NCBI RefSeq assembly: GCF_015206895.1
Contig: NZ_JADEXU010000004.1
Span: 1-64,000 of the forward strand
Direction of reading: 5' to 3'
Origin: Nostoc sp. LEGE 12450
GTDB taxonomy: Bacteria; Cyanobacteriota; Cyanobacteriia; Cyanobacteriales; Nostocaceae
DNA length: 64,000 bases
A program made the translations under genes and the position numbers. The number at the start of each line of letters is the position of its first letter. Positions within the stretch are counted from its first letter, which is position 1. A model generated the notes under the pieces. It worked only from the letters and a program-made list of their open reading frames with translations. It had not been told where the DNA came from and searched no databases. Below are positions 8,598 to 18,900 of this stretch, one piece after another.

Positions 8598-9442
8598 TGA
8601 ATTCCAGTCCACAGAAATTTGAAGATTTATCAGCGACAGGTGACAATGCCGATGGTGGATCTTTAACAGTAGAACAAGCGATCGCTAATCTAGAAAGTGA
8701 AGATTTAGGTTTGCGATTTTATGCTGCCTGGTGGTTGGGTAGGTTTCGTATAGGTGAACCAGCTGCGGTTACAGGACTGATCAAAGCTTTAGAGGATGAA
8801 GCCGACAGAACACCAGAAGGCGGATATCCTCTAAGACGGAACGCAGCTAGAGCCTTGGGAAAACTAGGCGATCGCCAAGCAGTATTACCTTTAATTGCGT
8901 GTTTAGACTGCTCAGATTTTTATGTGCGGGAAGCAGCAGCACAATCTTTAGAAATGCTAGGCGATCCGGTTTGTATTCCTCCCCTGATCAAGCTATTAGC
9001 AGCAGGTTTAGATGGAGAACAGCTTGTCTCGCAGCAGCCTGATTTATCTCAACCCTATGAGGCCATTTTAGAAGCCTTGGGAACCTTGAGGGCGACTGAA
9101 TTCACCTCTTTGGTAAAGCCATTTTTAGAGCATCCAATCGAATTGGTGCAATATGCTGCGGCGCGAGCTATGTATCAATTAACCGAAGAACCAGCTTATG
9201 GAGAACGGTTGGTAAAGGCTTTGGCAGGTGAGAGATTGCAATTGCGTCGAGCAGTGTTAGCAGATTTGGGAGCTATTGGATATCTACCCGCAGCAGATGC
9301 GATCGCACAGACTCTTGCTGAAAATAGCCTCAAGCTAATTTCTCTCAAAGGATTACTAGAACATCAAGTCAATCACACTACACCAACCACTTTGTCAGAA
9401 GGTGCGATTAAAGTCATTAATTTGATGGACTCGCTATTGTAG
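8597..9442 (+). CDS. cpcE: Phycocyanobilin lyase subunit CpcE
   Basis: 281 residues of HEAT/armadillo-like repeats (for example YPLRRNAARALGKLGDRQAVLPLIACLDCSDFYVREAAAQSLEMLG). CpcE with CpcF forms the heterodimeric lyase that attaches phycocyanobilin to the alpha-subunit Cys of phycocyanin. N-terminal GLRFYAAWWLGRFR is typical of CpcE. The ATG overlaps the stop of cpcD by one base. Presence of the lyase pair in the same operon as its substrate gene cpcA supports specificity for this phycocyanin. Confidence 0.94.
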   Translation: MNSSPQKFEDLSATGDNADGGSLTVEQAIANLESEDLGLRFYAAWWLGRFRIGEPAAVTGLIKALEDEADRTPEGGYPLRRNAARALGKLGDRQAVLPLIACLDCSDFYVREAAAQSLEMLGDPVCIPPLIKLLAAGLDGEQLVSQQPDLSQPYEAILEALGTLRATEFTSLVKPFLEHPIELVQYAAARAMYQLTEEPAYGERLVKALAGERLQLRRAVLADLGAIGYLPAADAIAQTLAENSLKLISLKGLLEHQVNHTTPTTLSEGAIKVINLMDSLL

Positions 9443-9500
9443 TCATAAATTCTAGAGAGTAAGTTCTTATTAATACGTTACAAAAAAATGTTTATTACAG

Positions 9501-9544
9501 ATAAACCCCCAACCCTACTACAAAATCATGGTTAGGGGGTTTAT
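9501..9544 (+). terminator. GC-rich hairpin between cpcE and cpcF
   Basis: ATAAACCCCC (9501-9510) pairs with GGGGGTTTAT (9535-9544), extended by AACC/GGTT with one bulge. It may attenuate transcription into cpcF; cpcF lies only 170 bases after cpcE and is clearly part of the pathway. Confidence 0.6.
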
Positions 9545-9612
9545 GTATGATGTCAACTACGGATAACTTACGCTACAATTGGCTGACAGCTAATTACTCA
9601 TGAAAAATTGTT

Positions 9613-10338
9613 ATGAATAACAGCGATCTTGCCCAAATATTGATCCGTGCTGTACAAGAAGCAGATTCGTCAGAGCGCTTAGTAGACGCAGTTCAAGAGT
9701 TAGCAGCAGCCGGTATAGAGGAATCTGTTCCTACTCTAATTGCAGCTTTGGGCTACAACAATCCAGGAGCGGCGGTAGCGGCGGTAGATGGATTAATTGC
9801 GATTGGAGAAGCCGCAGTGCAGCCACTATTGGAACTAATTGATGACTATAACTATGGTGCTAGAGCCTGGGCGCTTCGTGCCTTAGCGGGAATTGGCGAT
9901 GTCCGGGCACTAGATACCTTGTTGGAGGCAGCAAAAACCGATTTTTCTTTAAGTGTGCGGCGGGCAGCTGCTAGAGGATTAGGCACTTTGCGCTGGCATC
10001 AAGTACCTGCTGAGAAACTAGAATCTGTTCAGACTCAGGTACTAGAGGCGCTATTATTAATTTCTCAAGATCCAGAATGGGTAGTCCGTTATGCAGCAGT
10101 GACGAGTTTAGAAACATTAGCGATCGCAATAGCAGTTACTTTACCCGATCAAGCGTCGCGGATTACAAATCAACTACAGCAAATACTTGATACAGATGCC
10201 GATCTCGGAGTTCGCACCCGTGTCAAGTTCGCACAAGAAAAAATTCAGCAGCAACAACATCAAGAAGTATTTGCACCGAAAAGAAAGTTACAAGAGACTG
10301 AAGTTGAAGTGCCTCATCGTGGTGGTGGTAGACGTTAA
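9613..10338 (+). CDS. cpcF: Phycocyanobilin lyase subunit CpcF
   Basis: 241 residues; HEAT-like repeats through about residue 210 (GARAWALRALAGIGDVRALDTLLEAAKTDFSLSVRRAAARGLGTLRW). It is the partner of CpcE in the alpha-phycocyanin lyase. CpcF is usually 200-215 residues; here a basic/Gln-rich tail (QQQQHQEVF...HRGGGRR) adds about 25 residues. The start ATG (MNNSDLAQILIRAVQEADSSERLVDAV) matches the family N terminus. It ends the operon, followed by stacked hairpins. Confidence 0.93.
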   Translation: MNNSDLAQILIRAVQEADSSERLVDAVQELAAAGIEESVPTLIAALGYNNPGAAVAAVDGLIAIGEAAVQPLLELIDDYNYGARAWALRALAGIGDVRALDTLLEAAKTDFSLSVRRAAARGLGTLRWHQVPAEKLESVQTQVLEALLLISQDPEWVVRYAAVTSLETLAIAIAVTLPDQASRITNQLQQILDTDADLGVRTRVKFAQEKIQQQQHQEVFAPKRKLQETEVEVPHRGGGRR

Positions 10339-10384
10339 ACAAGTCAAAATTTCTAGCAGTAACAGAATTCGACTTAGCGGTTAT

Positions 10385-10447
10385 AAACCTCGTATAGACG
10401 AGGTTTTACCCGCTTGTGCGGGTTAAAAATAAAGGGCTTAACCCTTT
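10385..10447 (+). terminator. Three tandem hairpins closing the cpc operon
   Basis: AAACCTCG/CGAGGTTT (10385-10407), ACCCGC/GCGGGT (10408-10423) and AAAGGG/CCCTTT (10431-10447) stand one after another between the convergent cpcF and HD-domain genes. They would stop transcription from cpcF; the first and last can act in both directions. Confidence 0.7.
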
Positions 10448-10526
10448 GCTAATTTTCTCTTAGCTCAAGTCGCTGGGCTTTGTTTATATAGGCACAAATT
10501 CCATTCGCTGGGGCTGTGCTGTAAGA

Positions 10527-11177
10527 TTAATCAGACAATAAAGAATGAATTTCTGCCTGGATATTGCCACGGGCAGAGGGTTCGGCGAACTCTAACATTA
10601 AAGGCGTAAAATAGATATGCGATCGCTGTAAGAATCGTTCTAAAACTTTCTGACGACCCGTGATATAGTCCTTCTCTGGAAGCCAGCCATATTCCTGGCG
10701 AATAGCATGGGCATATTCTTCATATTCCACTGAGTGAGCCGCTAAAATCGCTAAATCTGCATCAAGTAAAACTTGGCTATCATAGTCATTCACCGCAGCT
10801 TGGTGGTCTTTAGTATTCAAAATGAGACGCGTAACAGTAGTTATAGTACTTTCTGGAATACCCAAATTACTCAGCAACTCAAAAGCATAGTCTGCGCTTC
10901 GTTCTTCATTATCTTTAGCTTCAGTGTCATACACTACATCGTGAAACCAGGCGGCTAGTTGAACAGCAGCCAGGTTATTAGTGTAGCCCTGTAAAATCTG
11001 AATTGTGCTGAGAACACGATCGATGTGTTTTAGTGTATGGTAGTAGCGACTAGGGGTAGAGTAAGCTGCAACCAATGAATTAAAGGCTTTTTCAGCCGCT
11101 ACCTGGTCAACACCAAAAGATTGGAGTGTATGTTGCCAGTTAGAAAATAAAATATCCATAAAGTTTTCTGTAGGCAT
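10527..11177 (-). CDS. HD-domain protein, predicted metal-dependent phosphohydrolase
   Basis: 216 residues. The HD motif is visible as an early His (RYYHTLKHI near residue 48), AAWFHDVVYD near residues 74-83, a later metal-ligand region (TRLILNTKDH) and LLDADLAILA. This pattern belongs to a widespread small HD hydrolase family without assigned substrate. An alternative start six codons later (MDILFSNWQ) is possible. The gene stands alone, convergent with the phycocyanin operon and divergent from the proline enzyme. Function beyond metal-dependent phosphohydrolase is not inferable. Confidence 0.75.
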   Translation of the reverse strand: MPTENFMDILFSNWQHTLQSFGVDQVAAEKAFNSLVAAYSTPSRYYHTLKHIDRVLSTIQILQGYTNNLAAVQLAAWFHDVVYDTEAKDNEERSADYAFELLSNLGIPESTITTVTRLILNTKDHQAAVNDYDSQVLLDADLAILAAHSVEYEEYAHAIRQEYGWLPEKDYITGRQKVLERFLQRSHIYFTPLMLEFAEPSARGNIQAEIHSLLSD

Positions 11178-11468
11178 AGAGTGAGTATACCCATTCTTAG
11201 TATTGGAAAAAACAAGTACATCCTGTTCAAACTACAGAGGGAAGATGCAATGAGAGAAAAAGCTGGAAAATCCCTCCCTTCTGCCCAATTATCGGTGTTA
11301 TTCAAAATTCTGCTCGTTAAAAGCCACTACTTAGAATTCTCTTGCTGTCAGACTTAAATTGCAACTTGGCAAACCATTAGATATGGTGACAGCTAAATGA
11401 AAGCGTCAAAATAGAAGACACAGGCTTTGTACAAAAAGCCTTGCCTTGATTAACGGAGTTTATTATCA
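11178..11468. other. Divergent promoter region between HD-domain gene and putA
   Basis: 291 bases, no gene seen. GGAG precedes the putA GTG start by about 11 bases (CGGAGTTTATTATCA). No clear -35/-10 pair was recognised. Confidence 0.3.
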
Positions 11469-14438
11469 GTGGTATTACAAGTACAAACAAGCAGCTACGA
11501 AGCTAAAACCCAAGAAATTGCTAAACAACTTCTAGCCGCAACGCAGGAAAATCGTTCGTTTTTTTCTTCCCTGCGGGATCAAATGCGCTGGGATGATAAA
11601 TTATTAGCTTGGGCGATGAGTAATCCTGGATTACGGGTGCAACTATTTCGCTTTATAGACACGCTACCTGCTTTACACAGTAAATCAGAAATTGCCTCAC
11701 ATTTACAAGAATATTTAGGAGATGAATCTGTAGAATTACCGGCAGCTTTGAAGGGAATGCTAAATTTTGCTAACCCTGATTCGATGCCAGGTCAAGTTGC
11801 TGCGACAACTGTTGGTACAGCTGTTGAGACTCTTGCTCATAAATATATTTCTGGGGAAAATATTAAACAAGTCATCAAAACAGTTGAACGACTACGAAAA
11901 GAAAAAATGGCTTTCACCATTGATTTACTTGGTGAGGCGGTGATTACCGAAGCCGAAGCGCAGTCTTATCTAGAACGCTATCTAGAATTAATGCAACAAT
12001 TGGTAGAAGCATCAAAGAATTGGGCAGCTATCCCGGCTATTGATGAGGCTGATGGGGAACCGATACCCAAAGTTCAGGTTTCTGTTAAATTAACGGCGTT
12101 TTATTCTCAATTTGACCCTTTAGATGCTAAAGGTAGTGAGGAGCGAGTTAGCGATCGCATTCGGATTCTCTTACGCCGTGCTAAAGAGTTGGGCGCAGCT
12201 GTGCATTTTGATATGGAACAGTATGCTTATAAAGACATAACTCTCAGCATCCTGAAAAAACTGTTACTAGAAGAAGAATTTCGGCAACGCACAGATATTG
12301 GCATGACAATTCAAGCATATCTGCGTGATAGCGAGCAAGATGCCAAAAACGTAATTTCTTGGTTAAAAGAACGCGGTTATCCCCTGACAATCCGCTTGGT
12401 GAAAGGCGCATATTGGGATCAAGAAACTATCAAAGCATCCCAAAAGCATTGGAAACAGCCAGTTTACAACGACAAAGCGGCAACTGATGCTAACTTTGAA
12501 ACCATTACTCAGTTATTGCTAGAAAATCATCAATATGTGTATTCTGCCATTGGTAGCCATAATGTGCGATCGCACTCTCGCGCCATTGCCATCGCTGAAA
12601 GTTTAAATGTCCCCCGCCGTCGCTTTGAATTACAAGTCCTCTACGGTATGGGGGATAAAGTTGCTAAGGTATTGGTTGACAGGGGTTATCGGGTGAGAGT
12701 TTACTGTCCCTACGGTGAATTATTGCCGGGAATGGCGTATTTAATTCGCCGATTGTTAGAAAATACAGCTAATAGTTCATTTTTGCGTCAGAATCTCGAA
12801 AATCGACCAATTGAAGAGTTATTAGCGCCGCCAATTGTCAAAGAAGAAAAATCTTTAACTCCTAACTCTCATTTCCTCGGTGCAGCTGATACCGATTATG
12901 CGGTGGAAGAGATCAGAACGAAAGCGGCGCAAGCTTTCCAAGGCGTTCGTCAACAATTGGGTAAAACTTATTTGCCGTTGATTAATGGGGAATATGTTAA
13001 TACGCCGGAATTTGTTGATTCTCTCAACCCTTCTAATTTCAGTGAAGTAGTTGGTAAAGTAGGCTTAATCAGCGTTGAACAGGCTGAACAGGCGATGCAA
13101 GCAGCCAAAGCAGCGTTTCCTGGGTGGAGGAAAACACCTGCGAAACAACGCGCCGATATTTTGCGGAAAGCGGGTGATTTGATGGAACTCCGCCGCGCCG
13201 AACTTTCAGCTTGGATAGTTTTGGAAGTTGGAAAACCAGTTAAAGAAGCTGATGGAGAGATTTCGGAAGCGATAGACTTTTGTCGCTACTATGCTGATGA
13301 GATAGAAAGGCTCGATAAAGGTGTTAATTATGACCTTGCCGGGGAAAATAACCGTTATATCTACCATCCACGGGGAATTGTTGTAGTAATTTCTCCCTGG
13401 AATTTTCCCCTAGCGATCGCATGTGGAATGACTGTTGCAGCCTTAGTTTCAGGGAATTGTACTCTTCTTAAACCTGCGGAAACATCTTCTGTAATTACCG
13501 CAAAACTCACCGAAATTTTAGTAGAGGCTGGTTTTCCCAAAGGTGTCTTTCAATACGTGCCAGGTAAGGGTTCGCAAGTCGGCGCTTACCTGGTAAATCA
13601 TCCAGATACGCATGTAATTGCTTTTACAGGTTCTCAAGAAGTTGGCTGTAGAATTTACGCGGAAGCTGCAATATTAAAGCCTGGGCAAAAGCACATGAAA
13701 CGGGTGATTGCTGAAATGGGCGGCAAAAATGCCATCATTGTTGATGAAAGTGCTGATTTAGACCAAGCAGTTGTAGGAGTAGTGCAATCGGCATTTGGTT
13801 ACAGTGGACAAAAATGTTCTGCGGCTTCTAGGGTGATTGTGCTGGAACCGATTTATGAAGCCTTTGTGCAACGATTGGTAGAAGCGACAAAATCCTTAAA
13901 CATTGGGGAAGCAGAGTTACCTAGTACCCAAGTTGGGCCTGTGATTGATGCCAATGCCCGCGATCGCATCCGCGAGTATATTGAGAAGGGTAAGGCAGAA
14001 GCAGAAGTGGCCTTAGAATTACCAGCACCCGAACAAGGATATTTTATCGGCCCTGTGATTTTTAGTGAAGTATCGCCCAATGCGGTAATTTCCCAGCAAG
14101 AAATTTTTGGCCCTGTGCTGGCGGTAATTCGGGTAAAAGATTTCCAGGAAGCCTTAGCAGTCGCCAATGGGACAAACTACGCCTTAACTGGCGGACTTTA
14201 TTCTAGAACACCTTCGCACATTCAGCAGGCGCAGACAGAATTTGAAGTTGGGAATTTGTACATTAACCGCAATATTACCGGAGCGATCGTTGGGCGGCAA
14301 CCCTTTGGTGGATTCAAACTTTCTGGAGTCGGTTCTAAAGCAGGCGGTCCTGATTACCTACTGCAATTCCTAGAACCACGCGCGGTAACAGAAAATATTC
14401 AGCGCCAAGGTTTTGCACCAATTGAAGGTGCAGATTAA
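11469..14438 (+). CDS. putA: Bifunctional proline dehydrogenase / L-glutamate gamma-semialdehyde dehydrogenase
   Basis: 989-residue two-enzyme fusion that oxidises proline to glutamate through P5C. Residues about 60-450 are the FAD-dependent PRODH barrel (VQVSVKLTAFYSQFDPLDAKG; VKGAYWDQE; ELQVLYGMGDKVAK; YCPYGELLPGMAYLIRRLLEN). Residues about 500-980 are an aldehyde dehydrogenase with the NAD motif FTGSQEVGCRIY, catalytic Glu in VIAEMGGKNAII and catalytic Cys783 in GYSGQKCSAASR. There is no N-terminal ribbon-helix-helix DNA-binding domain as in enteric PutA, so it should not self-regulate. GTG start. A short linker (LTPNSHFLGAAD) joins the domains. Monocistronic, with a long 3' gap. Confidence 0.95.
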   Translation: MVLQVQTSSYEAKTQEIAKQLLAATQENRSFFSSLRDQMRWDDKLLAWAMSNPGLRVQLFRFIDTLPALHSKSEIASHLQEYLGDESVELPAALKGMLNFANPDSMPGQVAATTVGTAVETLAHKYISGENIKQVIKTVERLRKEKMAFTIDLLGEAVITEAEAQSYLERYLELMQQLVEASKNWAAIPAIDEADGEPIPKVQVSVKLTAFYSQFDPLDAKGSEERVSDRIRILLRRAKELGAAVHFDMEQYAYKDITLSILKKLLLEEEFRQRTDIGMTIQAYLRDSEQDAKNVISWLKERGYPLTIRLVKGAYWDQETIKASQKHWKQPVYNDKAATDANFETITQLLLENHQYVYSAIGSHNVRSHSRAIAIAESLNVPRRRFELQVLYGMGDKVAKVLVDRGYRVRVYCPYGELLPGMAYLIRRLLENTANSSFLRQNLENRPIEELLAPPIVKEEKSLTPNSHFLGAADTDYAVEEIRTKAAQAFQGVRQQLGKTYLPLINGEYVNTPEFVDSLNPSNFSEVVGKVGLISVEQAEQAMQAAKAAFPGWRKTPAKQRADILRKAGDLMELRRAELSAWIVLEVGKPVKEADGEISEAIDFCRYYADEIERLDKGVNYDLAGENNRYIYHPRGIVVVISPWNFPLAIACGMTVAALVSGNCTLLKPAETSSVITAKLTEILVEAGFPKGVFQYVPGKGSQVGAYLVNHPDTHVIAFTGSQEVGCRIYAEAAILKPGQKHMKRVIAEMGGKNAIIVDESADLDQAVVGVVQSAFGYSGQKCSAASRVIVLEPIYEAFVQRLVEATKSLNIGEAELPSTQVGPVIDANARDRIREYIEKGKAEAEVALELPAPEQGYFIGPVIFSEVSPNAVISQQEIFGPVLAVIRVKDFQEALAVANGTNYALTGGLYSRTPSHIQQAQTEFEVGNLYINRNITGAIVGRQPFGGFKLSGVGSKAGGPDYLLQFLEPRAVTENIQRQGFAPIEGAD

Positions 14439-14547
14439 ACTACAAAAGTAGTAAGGGAATATATTCCAATAGGTTTGGGTTAAAGCTTAATCTCCCGTAA
14501 CTATCCTAGAACTTACGCAAACAATAGCCGAAAAGAAAAATTTTCAG

Positions 14548-14574
14548 GTAGAGGCAATTCATGAATTGCCCCTA
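14548..14574. repeat. 28-bp palindromic dispersed repeat, copy 2 (imperfect)
   Basis: GTAGAGGCAATTCA followed by TGAATTGCCCCTA; same element as 3435 and 41572. It lies between putA and a ribbon-helix-helix gene. Confidence 0.8.
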
Positions 14575-14706
14575 AAACGTCCAGTTTTGCGTAAGTTCTC
14601 CATCCTTAAAAAGGTATCCCAGCACATCCCAAATTTAGGTTACTTTCCCTCTGGAAAGGTAAAATCAGGGTTTGAAGCTATGATTACACGATTTATCTGT
14701 TTTAGC

Positions 14707-14853
14707 ATGAACAAAAAATGGGCGGTCAAGCGAATCACTATAAACCTGGCATCAAATGAAGCCAAGAACCTTGAAAAGTATTGTCAACAGACAGGTAGAC
14801 CAGCGACGGATGTGATTAGAGAACTCATTCGAGCCTTGCCACAGACGAAATAA
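14707..14853 (+). CDS. Mini ribbon-helix-helix (CopG/Arc-like) protein
   Basis: 48 residues from the ATG at 14707; the longer upstream frame runs through a dispersed repeat and is unlikely to be translated. The sequence AVKRITINLASNEAKNLEKYCQQTGRPATDVIRELIRALP gives a beta strand plus two helices, the ribbon-helix-helix fold of small dimeric DNA-binding proteins. A close paralogue is encoded on the opposite strand at 15296-15475. No toxin gene adjoins it, so a toxin-antitoxin role is not supported; a regulatory role is inference. Confidence 0.6.
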   Translation: MNKKWAVKRITINLASNEAKNLEKYCQQTGRPATDVIRELIRALPQTK

Positions 14854-15295
14854 AAGTAGATTTGCGAACCATTTCACCTTGGTTGATTTTCAAGATATAA
14901 ACAGTAGAATTTGGATAATTTTTGGCGAGGATTGAGAGGGAGGTAAAAACTGAGTAAAGGCGTGCTACGCTCGTCGTAAACGATCGCAGCACGCCAGGAA
15001 GAAGATGACGTAACTATTATTTAGTTGCAAAATCAGGGCTGAGAGATTCTTTATACGGTTCGGTGACTATTTTTATTCTGTCGTCACTTCTATCAAAGAA
15101 TAATTTCTAACCCTTGTTTTTTAGTATTTTTGCAACAAACAACAGTTAAGAAAGTAGCAAATATCCAGTTGGAAGTGTCTAATTTTATAATTACCGCTCT
15201 TGAATTACTCTTATCAGAGTAAACTGAAAAGCTTTGTCCAAATCTACAACACCTTCCACTTTAGTCATGATTTTTCTGGACTGGGACTTGACAGG
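14854..15295. other. Intergenic region between convergent ribbon-helix-helix paralogues
   Basis: 442 bases. It contains one hairpin with arms GGCGTGCT/AGCACGCC (14959-14995) enclosing a GATCGC core. Otherwise AT-rich, no ORF or RNA gene recognised. Confidence 0.5.
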
Positions 15296-15475
15296 TCAAG
15301 GTAAGGCTTCAATCAGTTCACGAATCACGTCTATTGCTGGTTTGCCTGTTTGTTCACAATACTTTTCAAGGTTCTGAGCTTCATCTAATGTCAAGCTTAA
15401 GGTAATTCGCTTAAGCGCCTTTTTCTTGCTAGAAGTTGCCAAATGGGGAAATTTAAGTGCAGCAGTTTTATTCAT
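15296..15475 (-). CDS. Mini ribbon-helix-helix (CopG/Arc-like) protein, paralogue
   Basis: 59 residues from the ATG at 15475. The core ALKRITLSLTLDEAQNLEKYCEQTGKPAIDVIRELIEALP differs from the protein at 14707-14853 at only a minority of positions (shared LEKYC.QTG.PA.DVIREL), so the two are recent paralogues in convergent orientation. An N-terminal extension of about 19 residues (MNKTAALKFPHLATSSKKK) is basic and probably flexible. Likely DNA-binding dimer; target unknown. Confidence 0.6.
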   Translation of the reverse strand: MNKTAALKFPHLATSSKKKALKRITLSLTLDEAQNLEKYCEQTGKPAIDVIRELIEALP

Positions 15476-15915
15476 TGATTGATAGGCTAGATATATACAA
15501 ACTTTCCTTATCAAGCTTGCCAATTCAGAAGCGTCTTTACCAGTGAAAATCAAGATTTTAAGATTGAACTTAAGCTTTAAGCCCAAAATACATTACTGTA
15601 AACTTAAGGTATAAAATATTAGCATTATACGTAATAAATCAACTATTGCGGTTGGTGCAAGAAACTTTGGGCTGAAGACCTTGTATCAGCAATGACCCAC
15701 AGACCAGATTTTATGTTAAGTAAGCGGTGTTGAATTGCGAAAACGATTAGATTGCCAAAGGTGGCTTACATTAGTAAACATTTTTGATATACAACTCTTT
15801 GAAATACTCTGCAACATCAGATTATTCTTTTGTGATAACTATCACCTCATATCTATAGCAACCTAGTAGATAATTCTTTTGAGTTAAAAGCGATTACCCA
15901 AACGTGAGTTAATAC
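15476..15915. other. Intergenic region upstream of the NB-ARC/WD40 gene
   Basis: 440 AT-rich bases between divergent genes. No ORF, RNA gene or clear repeat recognised; promoters for both sides must lie here. Confidence 0.3.
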
Positions 15916-18900
15916 ATGACTTTACAGAATTGGAGACGAAAGCGTGGCGTTGCACTTACTACCAAGGGTTTACAAAAAATTCAGGAAGCAAAGCATCAGT
16001 CAGAAGCAAAAGAAAATTTTGGAAACAGGTATACTCTCGAAGAAATGAGTGCCCGCTCTGGGTTATATTCCGCTACCATCTCGAAAGTCTTGAATCGGGA
16101 AGGAGGGGTTGATAAACAAACTATTGAAAAGCTTTTTTCAGCTTTCAATTTAAAAATAGATAAAAATGACTATTTAAGCTCAATTAATCGTCTAGATTGG
16201 GGAGAAGCTATCTTTAACCCAGTTTTTTATGGACGTACAGAAGAACTTACTACCCTAGAGCAATGGATTCTCAATGAACACTGCCGATTGGTTGCACTAT
16301 TAGGGATAGGAGGTATTGGGAAAACCACGCTGTCTATAAAGCTTGCTCAACAGATTCAGGACAACTTCGAGTATGTGATCTGGCGATCGCTACGAGAAGC
16401 TCCGCCTGTTAAAATTATTCTAAGTAACCTGCTCCAATTTCTATCTGACGAGCAGGAAACAGAAGGTAACTTACCAGAAAGCTTTAGCGATCGGGTATCA
16501 AGACTCCTCTACTATTTGCAAAATCATCGCTGTTTGGTGATCCTTGATAATGCAGAGTCAATTCTCCGCAGTGGTAGCCGCGCCGGACTTTATCGAGAAG
16601 GATATGAGGAATATGGTGAACTTTTCAGACGAATAGGAGAAGCAACTCACCAAAGCTGCTTAGTGCTGACTAGTCGTGAAAAACCGAAAGAAGTGGCATT
16701 ACTGGAAGGAGAAGCATTATCTGTTCGTTCGCTACCACTGAGTGGCTTGAAGGTAGCAGAAGGACAAGAAATCTTAAAACTCAAAGGGCTATCTGCGGCA
16801 GAGGATGAATGGAAAGTAATGATTGAACGCTATGCAGGTAATCCACTAGCTTTGAAGATAGTTGCCACAACTATTCAAGATATTTTTAATGGTAATATCA
16901 GTGAATTTTTGCAACAGGACACGGCTGTTTTTGGCGACATTCGCGATATTTTAGAGCAGCAGTTTGAGCGCTTGTCAGAGTTAGAAAAGGATATTATGTA
17001 CTGGCTAGCGATTAATCGGGAGTCGATTACACTCTCAGAGTTGCGAGAAGATATTGTATCACCAGTACCACAAGCAAAATTACTAGAGGCTCTAGAATCT
17101 TTAGGCAGGCGATCGTTAATCGAGAAAGCTAGGCCTAAGCTCATTGAAAAAACTGGATCGCTTTTCACCCTCCAGCCTGTGGTCATGGAGTATGTGACTA
17201 GTAGCTTGATAGAACAGGTCTGTGAAGAGATTCTCACTCAGAATATTTATTTATTCAGGAGTAAAGCTCTAACAAAAGCGACAGCAAAAGAATATGTTAG
17301 GGATACTCAAATTCGCTTTATCATCAAACCAGTTATAGATGGGCTGCTTACTGCCTTTAGAAGTAAAAAAAACTTAGAAAATCACTTAGCTCAAATTTTA
17401 ACAACGCTACGAGAGATATCTCCTCTAGAACAAAGTTATACAGCAGGAAATGTCTTTAACTTGCTTTATCATTTAGAAACTGATCTCAGTAGTTATGATT
17501 TTTCTTATCTAACCATTTGGCAAGCTGACTTGCAGGATATAAAGTTGCACAATGTAAATTTTGCTCATGCTCATCTAGCTAAATGTGTTTTTATTGAAAC
17601 CTTTGGTGGTATTTTTTCGGTAGCTTTTAGTCCGAATGGTAAACTTTTAGCTACTGGTGATACCAATGGAGAAATTCGCTTGTACGAAGTTGCTAATAGT
17701 CAGCAACTTATGACTTGTAAAGGTCATACTGGTTGGGTTTGGTCAGTCATATTTAGTCCCGACGGTCAGGTTCTTGCCAGTGGTAGTAATGATCAAACAA
17801 TAAAACTCTGGGATATCAGTAATGGTCAGTGTCTAAAAACTTTGGAGGATCATCGTGGTGGGGTTCGTTCTGTTACTTTTAGTCCCGACGGTCAGATTCT
17901 TGCTAGTGGTAGTGATGACCAAACAGTGAAGCTGTGGAATATCAGCACGGGAAAATGTCTGAAAACTTTACAGGAAAACGGTTGTAGTGTGTGGTCTGTT
18001 GCCTTTAGTCCAAAAGGTAATATGTTGGCAAGTGGAAATGATGACCATAAGGTAAGGCTGTGGGATATTAACAGCAGTTCATGTATTCACACCTTAGAGG
18101 GTCACACTCAACGGGTATACTCAGTCACCTTCAGCCCTGACGGGAATACACTAGCTAGCGCCAGCCATGACCAAACAGTTAAAGTTTGGAACGCGAGTAC
18201 TGGTAAATGTATTAAAATTTTGCAGGGGCATACAGACTTGGTACATTCAGTTACCTTCAGTGTAGATGGTAGCGCTCTTGTTAGTTGCGGTGATGACCAA
18301 ACAGTTAGAATATGGGATTTCGTAAGTGGTCAATGCCTTAAAACTCTACAAGGACACAAAAGTAGGGTATGGTCATTAGCAATATGTATAAATCAAAATA
18401 TTTGTGCTAGTAGCAGTGATGATCAAACGGTAAAATTATGGAATATCAGCACTGGTAGATGCATTAAGACTTTCCAGGGTTACAACAATGGAATATGGTC
18501 AGTTGCTGTCAGCCCAAGCGATAATAATATTCTTGCTAGTGGTAGTAATGACCAAACAGTTACACTGTGGGATGTTACGACTGGTAAATGTCTCAGAACT
18601 TTACGGGGACATGGTAGGAGAGTCACATCAGTTGTCTTTGTCCCTGATTCTCACTTGCTTGCTAGTGGCAGCGAAGACCAAACCGTAAGGTTATGGGATC
18701 TGAATACTGGTAAATGTCTTAAAATCTTGAGAGGACATAGTAATCGAGTTACATCAGTTACTTTTAGTGCTGACAGCCATTTTCTCGCCAGTGGTAGCGA
18801 TGACCAAACAATAAAACTCTGGGATATCGGCACTGGCCAATGCCTCAATACTTTACAGGGACATAGTGGTAGAACATGGTCAGTCGCCTTTAGCCCTGAC

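Noticed and set aside
10187-10426. 79-codon ORF overlapping the end of cpcF
   Set aside because: Out-of-frame shadow of cpcF that extends into its terminator hairpins.
14566-14706. N-terminal extension of the ribbon-helix-helix protein
   Set aside because: Encoded by the 28-bp dispersed palindrome and noncoding-looking sequence; the ATG at 14707 gives the standard small fold.
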